In this document: positions 1-4,781 of the stretch, piece by piece | Layout: the number at the start of each line of letters is the position of its first letter | Position numbering within the stretch: position 1 is the stretch's first letter | Source: an uncultured Oscillospiraceae bacterium | GTDB taxonomy: Bacteria; Bacillota; Clostridia; Oscillospirales; Acutalibacteraceae | NCBI GenBank assembly: GCA_900549755.1 | Contig: URPQ01000091.1 | Location: 1-5,627 of the forward strand | Direction: 5' to 3' | Length of the DNA: 5,627 nucleotides | Program-made: the position numbers and the translations under genes | The notes under the pieces: model-generated | The model's input: only the letters and a program-made list of their open reading frames with translations | What the model was told of the DNA's origin: nothing | The model's database searches: none

Positions 1-348
1 TATCTTATCGCCGCCCTTTAAGTCCTGCGGAGCGATTATATAACGCTTTTCGCCGTCCTCATACTGAACGAGGGCGATGAACGCAGAGCGGTTCGGATCA
101 TACTCAAGAGTCTGAACGGTAGCGGATATACCGAAACGCTCTCTCTTGAAATCGATAACTCTGTACTTTCTGCGGTTTCCGCCGCCTCTGTGGCGAACGG
201 TGATTCTGCCGTAGCTGTTGCGTCCGGCATTCTTTTTAATAGGCTCAAGCAAGCTTCTCTCGGGAGCAACCTTTGATAACCCGGAATAATCCATAGTTGT
301 CATATTGCGGCGGCCCGGAGTAGTCGGCTTGTAAAATTTAATTGCCAT
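1..348 (-). CDS. rplB: 50S ribosomal protein L2 (uL2), N-terminal part, cut by the window edge
   Basis: The 116 visible codons begin MAIKFYKPTTPGRRNMTTMD and include the RHRGGGNRRKYRVIDFKR stretch (about residues 52-69), both characteristic of L2. L2 is a core 50S protein beside the peptidyl-transferase centre and is needed for subunit association. Only the N-terminal region is present; full-length L2 is about 275 residues, so the C-terminal part with the conserved catalytic-site histidine lies outside the window. The start at 348 is supported by an AGGAG at 359-363, 10 bases upstream. This is the fifth gene of the S10 operon and follows rplW after an unusually long 87-base spacer that holds two hairpins. 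The identification is essentially certain from the sequence. Confidence 0.97.
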   Translation of the reverse strand, partial: MAIKFYKPTTPGRRNMTTMDYSGLSKVAPERSLLEPIKKNAGRNSYGRITVRHRGGGNRRKYRVIDFKRERFGISATVQTLEYDPNRSAFIALVQYEDGEKRYIIAPQDLKGGDKI

Positions 349-376
349 TTGTTTCACTCTCCTGTTTTGGCTTAGC

Positions 377-396
377 GAAGTCAATTTTTCGACTTC
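377..396 (-). other. Hairpin in the rplW-rplB spacer, start-proximal
   Basis: GAAGTC (377-382) and GACTTC (391-396) form a 6-bp stem with an A/U-rich loop, extendable by one G-U pair. It lies about 13 bases upstream of the rplB Shine-Dalgarno. There is no U-run after it, so it is not an intrinsic terminator. It could be an mRNA processing or stability element, or could tune rplB translation; that is inference. Confidence 0.5.
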
Positions 397-403
397 ATAC
401 ATC

Positions 404-427
404 ACCGGAAATCCTTGATTTCCCGGT
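404..427 (-). other. Hairpin in the rplW-rplB spacer, stop-proximal
   Basis: On the minus strand ACCGG-(bulged G)-AAATC pairs with GATTTCCGGT around a 3-base loop, giving about 10 base pairs with one bulge. It lies 8 bases after the rplW stop. The following bases are not U-rich, so a terminator is unlikely. Together with the hairpin at 377-396 it fills most of the spacer. Confidence 0.55.
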
Positions 428-435
428 CGCGGTTA

Positions 436-729
436 TCAGATAAGACCGTCGAAGAACTCAATCGGCTTTGAATCAGCCTTTAAAGTAACGATTGCCTTTT
501 TCCAGGCTGCGGTGTAGCCGTTGTAACGGCCCATACGCCTTGCCTGACCGCGAACGTTGATTGTGTTGACCTTAGCAACATCAACCTTGAAAAGCTTTGC
601 GACAGCGTCGGCTATCTCAATCTTGTTAGCGTCCTTAGCTACCTTAAAGGTGTATTTCTTATCGGCTATACCCGACATACTCTTTTCGGTAATTACCGGA
701 GCTATAATGATATCCTGTGCGGTTTTCAT
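436..729 (-). CDS. rplW: 50S ribosomal protein L23 (uL23)
   Basis: This 97-residue protein has the usual L23 length. It binds 23S rRNA domain III at the polypeptide tunnel exit and is the docking site for trigger factor, SRP and other nascent-chain factors. The TEKS segment (residues 14-17) matches the conserved docking motif (VSEKAS in E. coli). KVAKDANKIEIADAVAKLF (residues 29-47) and the VNTINVRG...RMGRYNG loop with WKKAIVTLK (about 54-84) are typical of the family. The start codon shares one base with the rplD stop (TAATG at 727-731), and a GGAGG lies within the last rplD codons, so the two genes are probably translationally coupled. Nothing in the protein is unusual. Confidence 0.97.
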   Translation of the reverse strand: MKTAQDIIIAPVITEKSMSGIADKKYTFKVAKDANKIEIADAVAKLFKVDVAKVNTINVRGQARRMGRYNGYTAAWKKAIVTLKADSKPIEFFDGLI

Positions 730-1352
730 TATGCATACACCTCCTCAAGCTTTGCTACGGCATTCTTTACCACCACGAGAGTGTCGGCATTGATTATGTC
801 GTAGGTGTTGATTGTTCCGACCTGTGCGGATTTCGCACCCGCAATGTTGGCAATGCTCTTTACGGCGAACGCGTTGTTATCCTCAAGAACTATGAGAGTC
901 TTTTTACCCGCGCCTATTGCCTTTAAGCAATCGGCAACGACCTTGGTTTTGTAGGTCTCGGTTTTAAGCTCGTCAAGAACTATCATATCGCCTGTGAGCA
1001 CCTTATCCGACAAAGCGGATTTGAGAGCCAGTCTCTTAACCTTTTTATTGAGAGAGTAAGAATAATCTCTCGGCTTCGGCGCGTGAACTATACCGCCGTG
1101 TCTCCACTGCGGAGCTCTGGTAGAGCCCTGTCTTGCGTGACCGGTACCCTTCTGTCTCCACGGCTTTTTGCCGCCGCCCGATACCTCGGTACGAGTCAGA
1201 GTGGACTGCGTGCCCTGACGTTTGTTTGCAAGGTAGTTTACAACCGCCGCGTGCATAACCGCCGCGTTAGGCTTTATTCCGAAAACGGCGTCGCTCAAGG
1301 TGATTTCTCCCACGCTTTTGCCCGCCATATCGACTACTGCTATATTAGGCAT
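729..1352 (-). CDS. rplD: 50S ribosomal protein L4 (uL4)
   Basis: This 207-residue L4 has the normal bacterial length. Residues 44-97, from KRQGTQSTLTRTEV through GGGKKPWRQKGTGHARQG to GGIVHAPKPRDY, form the conserved extended loop that lines the exit tunnel. The remainder is the globular Rossmann-like body (LIVLEDNN, DIINADTLVVV). In E. coli L4 represses its own operon by acting on the S10 leader, both at transcription and at translation. The structured leader at 2376-2648 makes a similar loop conceivable here, but the sequence does not show it. The gene starts 20 bases after rplC with an AAGGAG about 11 bases before ATG, and its stop overlaps the rplW start. Confidence 0.97.
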   Translation of the reverse strand: MPNIAVVDMAGKSVGEITLSDAVFGIKPNAAVMHAAVVNYLANKRQGTQSTLTRTEVSGGGKKPWRQKGTGHARQGSTRAPQWRHGGIVHAPKPRDYSYSLNKKVKRLALKSALSDKVLTGDMIVLDELKTETYKTKVVADCLKAIGAGKKTLIVLEDNNAFAVKSIANIAGAKSAQVGTINTYDIINADTLVVVKNAVAKLEEVYA

Positions 1353-1372
1353 AATTTAGAACACTCCTTCCC

Positions 1373-2005
1373 TTACGCTTTAACGCTGTCGAAAAGAACC
1401 ACTATTCCGCCCTTGGGACCGGGAACGGCGCCCTTAACGGCGATGATGTTCTTTTCCGCGTCTACTTTAACGACACTCAGGTTCTGAACGGTTACGCGCT
1501 CATTGCCGAGGTGTCCTGCCATTTTCTTTCCCTTGAAAACTCTTGACGGAGTTGAGCAGGCGCCCAAGGAACCGCCGTGACGGTGAACAGGGCCTGTACC
1601 GTGAGTTTCCTTAAGTCTTCCGAAGTTCCAGCGCTTAATGGTGCCGGCGTAGCCCTTACCTTTTGAAGTGCCGCGCACGTCTACCGACTCGCCCTCTGCA
1701 AATACGTCAGCCTTGATTATATCGCCTACGTTCATAGCGCTGATATCTTCAAAGCGGAACTCGCGAAGAACCTTTTTCGGAGCAACGTCGCCCTTCTGGA
1801 AATGACCCTTCTGGGGCTTGTTTACCTTAGAAGCCTTCAAATCGCCGTAGCCTATCTGAACAGCCTCGTAGCCGTCGTTCTCGGCGGTCTTCTTCTGCGA
1901 AATAACGCAGGGGCCTGCCTCGATAACGGTAACCGGAACAACGTTTCCGTTTGCGTCAAAAAGCTGAGTCATACCGAGCTTTTTGCCCACAATACCCTTT
2001 TTCAT
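1373..2005 (-). CDS. rplC: 50S ribosomal protein L3 (uL3)
   Basis: This 210-residue L3 begins MKKGIVGKKLGMTQLF. It carries the family signature GTSKGKGYAGTIKRWNF (112-128), then HGTGPVHRHGGSLG and the RVFKGKKMAGHLGNERVTVQ block (155-174). L3 is an early assembly protein whose extended loop reaches the peptidyl-transferase centre. At the position where E. coli has GSIGQNQTP, including the glutamine methylated by PrmB, this protein reads GSLGACSTP, so that methylation target is missing. A strong AAGGAGG lies just upstream of ATG. The gene follows rpsJ after a 58-base spacer with a small hairpin and is 20 bases from rplD. Confidence 0.97.
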   Translation of the reverse strand: MKKGIVGKKLGMTQLFDANGNVVPVTVIEAGPCVISQKKTAENDGYEAVQIGYGDLKASKVNKPQKGHFQKGDVAPKKVLREFRFEDISAMNVGDIIKADVFAEGESVDVRGTSKGKGYAGTIKRWNFGRLKETHGTGPVHRHGGSLGACSTPSRVFKGKKMAGHLGNERVTVQNLSVVKVDAEKNIIAVKGAVPGPKGGIVVLFDSVKA

Positions 2006-2029
2006 ATGATTTTCCTCCTTTGGTTATTG

Positions 2030-2045
2030 GTTGGTTTTCACCAAC
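2030..2045 (-). other. Small GNRA-capped hairpin between rpsJ and rplC
   Basis: On the minus strand GTTGGT-GAAA-ACCAAC forms a perfect 6-bp stem with a GAAA tetraloop, ending about 10 bases before the rplC Shine-Dalgarno. There is no U-run, so it is not a terminator. It may affect mRNA processing or rplC initiation; this is inference. Confidence 0.5.
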
Positions 2046-2063
2046 TTGACCTGCGGTGCGTGA

Positions 2064-2375
2064 TTAAAGTTTAATTTCAATCTCTACACCGGCGGGAAGC
2101 TCAAGATTAGTCAGAGCTTCAACAGTTTTGTTGGAAGGTCTGATTATATCAATAAGCCTTTTGTGCGTTCTCGTTTCAAACTGCTCGCGGCTGTCCTTAT
2201 ATTTATGAACGGCGCGGAGAATGGTAACAACCTCTTTTTCGGTGGGCAGCGGCACGGGGCCTGATACCCTTGCACCTGTACGTTTAGCGGTTTCCACTAT
2301 TTTCTCAGCGGACTGGTCTACAAGCGCGTGGTCGTAACCTTTGATACGAATACGGATTTTTTCTTTCACTGCCAT
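2064..2375 (-). CDS. rpsJ: 30S ribosomal protein S10 (uS10 / NusE)
   Basis: This 103-residue S10 has the usual length. It starts MAVKEKIRIRIKGYDHALVD and contains GPVPLPTEKEVVTILR (39-54) and SREQFETRTHKRLIDI (62-77), the signature of the family. S10 sits in the 30S head and also acts as NusE, the NusB/NusG partner that links transcription antitermination to translation. It is the first gene of the S10 operon. The start is supported by an AAGGAGG at 2386-2392, about 10 bases upstream; the last bases of this site could pair with CGCC at 2401-2404. A roughly 270-base structured leader precedes it. The identification is certain; leader-based control is inferred. Confidence 0.98.
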   Translation of the reverse strand: MAVKEKIRIRIKGYDHALVDQSAEKIVETAKRTGARVSGPVPLPTEKEVVTILRAVHKYKDSREQFETRTHKRLIDIIRPSNKTVEALTNLELPAGVEIEIKL

Positions 2376-2648
2376 GTGAAATTCGCCTCCTTAAGTAGTT
2401 GGCGGGCAAAACTTACAACGCGCCGTGTTTTTCTTTACTGCGCATTATAAAACCGGCATTGCTGGGGTCACAGACAATTCCGGACAGCAGATCGCTCTGC
2501 CGCTGTATACAAGAGCCGCAAGATCTCCTATATACTTCCTGACTTTTCGCCCGGTTTAAAATCGGACATACTCCGCGGAAATTTCCCGACTCAAGGTCGG
2601 CCACCTCCCGCATCAACGCATGTTTCACGCCGCAATTAGGCAGCGTAC
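2376..2648 (-). ncRNA. Structured 5' leader RNA of the S10 operon (candidate ribosomal-protein leader or attenuator)
   Basis: This 273-base untranslated stretch between the predicted start site and rpsJ folds by eye into a compact series. P1 is 2640-2645/2628-2633 (6 bp). P2 is 2618-2623/2566-2571 (6 bp) and encloses P3 (2605-2611/2575-2581) and P4 (2596-2600/2586-2590, 5 bp). P6 is 2525-2535/2505-2515, eleven contiguous pairs with three G-U. P7 is 2496-2503/2484-2491, 8 bp capped by a GCGA tetraloop. P9 is 2440-2446/2417-2423 (7 bp). A long-range helix P5 (2551-2557/2450-2456, AAACCGG with CCGGTTT) would close P6 and P7 into one domain. It competes with P8 (2475-2483 with 2453-2461), which ends in a short U-run. 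A weak helix 2401-2404/2384-2387 touches the rpsJ ribosome binding site. An 87-codon frame across the region has no ribosome binding site and begins inside the promoter, so the region is read here as RNA. Ribosomal-protein feedback, as with L4 on the E. coli S10 leader, is a hypothesis; folding was done by hand without energies or covariation. Confidence 0.7.
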
Positions 2649-2654
2649 CGTAGT

Positions 2655-2683
2655 ATAATAACATACCCGAAACCAAAAATCAA
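2655..2683 (-). promoter_or_regulatory. Sigma-A promoter of the S10 operon with upstream A/T tracts
   Basis: A -35 TTGATT (2678-2683) and a -10 TATTAT (2655-2660) are separated by exactly 17 bases. The predicted transcription start is near 2648. Immediately upstream, 2684-2720 is made of runs of A and T phased like an UP element, as expected for a strongly expressed ribosomal-protein operon. It lies just downstream of the XRE gene's terminator, so the operon appears to be an independent unit. Confidence 0.75.
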
Positions 2684-2753
2684 GCTTTTTTTGCAAAAAA
2701 ATAAATTTTTTTAAATATTAGTGTATATCGGTCTTTTTTGGCTTCTGTTTTGC

Positions 2754-2785
2754 AAAAAAAGCGCCGGCCGTATGGCTGACGCTTT
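2754..2785 (-). terminator. Intrinsic terminator of the XRE regulator gene
   Basis: On the minus strand AAAGCGTCAGCC (2774-2785) pairs with GGCCGGCGCTTT (2758-2769) around a 4-base loop. This makes 12 positions with one A-C mismatch and one G-U, followed by a run of U (the stem's last U plus 2754-2757). It begins 14 bases after the XRE stop codon and separates that gene from the S10 operon promoter. Confidence 0.88.
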
Positions 2786-2799
2786 CTGTCAATACAAAA

Positions 2800-3231
2800 C
2801 TACTTCTTCTTTTTGGAATTTTGATATTTCTCGTTTATAAGGCTGCGAACCTCATCAAGATCCGCTTTCGGAAGATTGCGGAGTATGGTAAGCATATTTT
2901 CCTCATTGCGCGATATTACAAACGCCGGACGCGAGGTTGGGGCTACAACCGGCTCGCGGAAAATAGGCATTTCGGGCTTTGCAGGCGCTGCCGGCTGCTC
3001 GACAGGGCGGCTCTGCTCTGAGGTAAGCTCCATAGGATCACGAAGTAAAATCGAAGGCTCAATGCCGAAGGCTGCCGCAATTGCTATAAGCTTATCTACA
3101 CTTATATGGCCCTTGCGCTCCATTTGCGAATATGTACTGCATTTCATTCCGAGACGTTCGGCTGCTTCAGTTTGGGTAAGGTTAGCCATTTTTCTGTATA
3201 TTGCAACTCTTTGATTTACTGTGTATCCCAT
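2800..3231 (-). CDS. XRE-family helix-turn-helix transcriptional regulator
   Basis: This is a 143-residue probable DNA-binding regulator of unknown target. Residues 7-65 form a Cro/C1-type HTH: QRVAIYRKMANLTQTEAAERLG gives helices 1 and 2, CSTYSQMERKG (31-41) is the recognition-helix region, and VDKLIAIAAAFGIEPSILL gives helices 4 and 5. A proline-rich linker (about 66-105) leads to a predicted helical tail (106-136) similar to segments found after the HTH in other clostridial XRE proteins, ending in a run of four lysines. There is no peptidase or sugar-binding domain. The start at 3231 is needed to keep HTH helix 1. The ribosome binding site is modest (AAAGG at 3244-3248, 12 bases away). Transcription probably starts at the consensus promoter at 3443-3471, reading across the tRNA in antisense, or at a weak site closer in (TTGGTT 3278-3283, TAAATT 3255-3260). 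The gene ends at its own terminator. Confidence 0.88.
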   Translation of the reverse strand: MGYTVNQRVAIYRKMANLTQTEAAERLGMKCSTYSQMERKGHISVDKLIAIAAAFGIEPSILLRDPMELTSEQSRPVEQPAAPAKPEMPIFREPVVAPTSRPAFVISRNEENMLTILRNLPKADLDEVRSLINEKYQNSKKKK

Positions 3232-3269
3232 ATTCAGGAACGACCTTTCAAAATAATTTATTTTTATAC

Positions 3270-3298
3270 TTGACTAAAACCAAATAACTTGGTATAAT
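3270..3298 (+). promoter_or_regulatory. Sigma-A promoter of tRNA-Thr
   Basis: A -35 TTGACT (3270-3275) and a perfect -10 TATAAT (3293-3298) are 17 bases apart. The expected start is near 3305, about 8 bases before the tRNA. The spacer contains the inverted repeat ACCAA-N5-TTGGT. The position fits a dedicated promoter for the single tRNA gene. Confidence 0.88.
3279..3293. repeat. Inverted repeat inside the tRNA promoter spacer, possible operator
   Basis: ACCAA and TTGGT are perfect inverted arms separated by 5 bases, filling the gap between the -35 and -10 elements of the tRNA promoter. It lies 48 bases upstream of the XRE regulator start on the opposite strand, and overlaps a weak XRE promoter candidate. 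The size suits an HTH dimer site, but no second copy was found, so operator function is speculative. Confidence 0.35.
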
Positions 3299-3312
3299 CA
3301 ATAAATAGAATT

Positions 3313-3388
3313 GCTGAAGTGGCTCAGATGGTAGAGCAGCTGATTCGTAATCAGCAGATCGTGGGTTCGAGTCCCATCTTCAGCTCCA
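3313..3388 (+). tRNA. tRNA-Thr (anticodon CGT)
   Basis: A complete 76-base cloverleaf is present. The acceptor stem is GCTGAAG (3313-3319) with CTTCAGC (3378-3384). The D stem is GCTC/GAGC (3322-3325/3334-3337). The anticodon stem is GCTGA/TCAGC with loop TTCGTAA and anticodon CGT at 3346-3348. The variable loop has 5 bases. The T arm is GTGGG-TTCGAGT-CCCAT. The discriminator base is T, and the CCA end is encoded (3386-3388). It decodes ACG threonine codons. It is a single-gene unit, with its own promoter and terminator, on the strand opposite to all its neighbours. Confidence 0.97.
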
Positions 3389-3392
3389 TATT

Positions 3393-3423
3393 ATTGCAGC
3401 AAGGCTTCTTGCTGCAATTTTTT
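3393..3423 (+). terminator. Intrinsic terminator of tRNA-Thr
   Basis: TTGCAGCAAG (3394-3403) and CTTGCTGCAA (3408-3417) form a perfect 10-bp stem with a 4-base loop, extendable by A3393-T3418, followed by six T (3418-3423). It begins 5 bases after the tRNA CCA. On the minus strand the hairpin is not followed by a U-run, so it should not stop transcription coming from the promoter at 3443-3471. Confidence 0.95.
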
Positions 3424-3442
3424 ATGTTTATTTTATGTTATT

Positions 3443-3471
3443 ATTATACATTTACTGTCGAATAATGTCAA
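3443..3471 (-). promoter_or_regulatory. Perfect consensus sigma-A promoter, antisense to tRNA-Thr, probably for the XRE regulator
   Basis: On the minus strand TTGACA (3466-3471) and TATAAT (3443-3448) are separated by exactly 17 bases, so all twelve positions match the consensus. The predicted start is near 3436. Reading left, it crosses the tRNA terminator and tRNA in antisense and reaches the XRE start codon about 205 bases later, with no other minus-strand gene in between. A full match with ideal spacing is unlikely by chance even in AT-rich DNA. Confidence 0.8.
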
Positions 3472-3522
3472 TAGTTTAATTGTAAACATTTTATGTATAA
3501 AATAAAACCAACTTTTGTAACT

Positions 3523-3549
3523 AAAAAAACAATAATTACATTATTTTTT
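3523..3549 (-). terminator. Weak candidate terminator after the MFS gene
   Basis: AATAAT (3531-3536) and ATTATT (3540-3545) form a 6-bp A/U-only hairpin that on the minus strand is followed by G and seven U (3523-3529), about 40 bases after the MFS stop. The lack of G-C pairs makes it a poor terminator; no better candidate was seen between the MFS stop and the next promoter. Confidence 0.3.
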
Positions 3550-3584
3550 CAAAAAAACGCTGAAAATATAGTATTTTTGCTATT

Positions 3585-4781
3585 TTACGGTGTTTGCTTG
3601 CCTGCAATTTTTTCTTCCTTAAAGAAAAGCACCGCGGTTATAATCATTATTATAGGGAAGACAGAGGACACCGCAAAGCCCACGTGCAGGTTGGTTACGT
3701 CCGCTATAATTCCCAAAAGCCACGGACCTATGCAGCAACCTATATCGCCGCACATTGCAAAAACGCTGAACATAACCGCGTCGCCCTTGGGAAACGCGCG
3801 GCTGCCGGCTGAAAGGGTTCCCGGCCAAAAAAGGCTTACGGTAAAGCCGCAAAGCGCGCAAGCCGAAAGCGCAAGTATCGGGCTTTTTGAAAACGCCGCA
3901 ACATAATAGCAGGCGGCGCAAAGCGTGCTCATGGCTATTACCGTCTTTTTAAAGGATATTTTTTCGGAAAATGCGGCGTAAAGCACACGCCCCAGCCCCA
4001 TAAACACCGCAAACGCGCAGGGACCTGCAAGGTCGCCTATTACCTTTGAAATTCCGAGCGCCTTTTGCGCAAACATTGAAGCCCACTCGGCCATTGCAAT
4101 TTCAGCGGCGCCCGAGCAGAGCATCATAATCATAAAGCAGCGGAAAAGGCGGGTTTTAAACAGCGTTTTAAAGCTGTCGCTTTTTCTTTCCGGCTCGGGT
4201 TCGACTATCGGTACTTTAAAGAATGAAAACGCATTGAAAAAGGGAATTATAGCCCACAAAAGCGGTATATACGACCAGCCCTTGTAGCCGAACGCGTGCA
4301 AAAGCAGGGTGGTGCCGATAGTGGTTATAGCCTGCCCCCAGCAGTAAAACGAATGTAAAAGCGACATATTGCCGCTCTTGTTATCGGTCGGGAGCATTTC
4401 AATCATCGGGCTTAAAATAACCTCCATAAGCCCGCTTGCAAAGGCGTAAATTATAATCGCGATTACAATTCCCACATACGGGTCCCACATTATTCTCGGC
4501 AGAAACGCCGCAGCCGCAAGCCCTGCCGCCGCGGTAAACTGGCACATTATTGCCGCCCTGCGGTAGCCTGTTTTCGCAATTATTTTGGGGGATAAAATAT
4601 CGGTTATCATCTGGGTTACAAAGTTGAACATAACCAGTCTTCCGAGCTTTTCATAGCCTATACCGTAAACGTCCTGCAAGGCTATAAAAAGTATGGGCAG
4701 AAAGTTATTTACTATTGCCTGAACAAAATAGCCTATGTATGATGAAATTTTGGTTGAAGTATAGCTTATTTCCTTATCCAT
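3585..4781 (-). CDS. Major facilitator superfamily (MFS) transporter, substrate unknown
   Basis: This 398-residue integral membrane protein has about twelve hydrophobic segments, estimated at residues 14-36, 46-64, 76-94, 103-124, 143-163, 169-189, 212-235, 250-270, 277-297, 301-325, 335-358 and 368-388. A charged central loop (about 190-211, EPEPERKSD) separates two six-helix halves, as usual for MFS. The LLHSFYCWGQ segment at helix 5 and the glycine-rich GDIGCCIGPWLLGIIAD at helix 11 recall sugar-type or FucP-like members, but the substrate cannot be assigned. The start at 4781 has a GGAG 7 bases upstream and lies inside the end of the phosphatase gene (8-base overlap), so the two are probably translationally coupled. 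There is no signal peptide or extra domain. Import or export of a phosphorylated-sugar precursor or product is a guess from its neighbour. Confidence 0.9.
   Translation of the reverse strand: MDKEISYTSTKISSYIGYFVQAIVNNFLPILFIALQDVYGIGYEKLGRLVMFNFVTQMITDILSPKIIAKTGYRRAAIMCQFTAAAGLAAAAFLPRIMWDPYVGIVIAIIIYAFASGLMEVILSPMIEMLPTDNKSGNMSLLHSFYCWGQAITTIGTTLLLHAFGYKGWSYIPLLWAIIPFFNAFSFFKVPIVEPEPERKSDSFKTLFKTRLFRCFMIMMLCSGAAEIAMAEWASMFAQKALGISKVIGDLAGPCAFAVFMGLGRVLYAAFSEKISFKKTVIAMSTLCAACYYVAAFSKSPILALSACALCGFTVSLFWPGTLSAGSRAFPKGDAVMFSVFAMCGDIGCCIGPWLLGIIADVTNLHVGFAVSSVFPIIMIITAVLFFKEEKIAGKQTP

Noticed and set aside
2376..2648. T-box or metabolite riboswitch in the S10 leader
   Set aside because: No T-box motif (the conserved GGGTGGNACCGCG antiterminator sequence) is present; the CCGCGG at 2573-2578 lacks the rest. 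The downstream genes are ribosomal, so a ribosomal-protein leader fits better.
2413..2676. 87-codon minus-strand open frame upstream of rpsJ, cysteine-containing
   Set aside because: Its first codon is a TTG inside the promoter spacer, and the first ATG overlaps the -10 region. There is no ribosome binding site, the product resembles nothing I recognise, and the DNA is explained by RNA helices.
2685..2760. Two copies of a T-run/GC/A-run motif around the XRE terminator and S10 promoter
   Set aside because: These are simple A/T tracts. They are explained by the terminator U-run and the UP-element-like region, not by a defined repeat.
3352..3388. Short minus-strand peptide frame reading MELKMGLEPTIC across the tRNA
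   Set aside because: Peptides with GLEPT are the standard artefact of translating the antisense of a tRNA T arm. It is 12 codons long with no supporting ribosome binding site.
3493..3906. 137-codon plus-strand open frame opposite the MFS gene
   Set aside because: It is antisense to the C-terminal third of a convincing 12-helix transporter, begins in AT-rich intergenic DNA and has no recognisable product.
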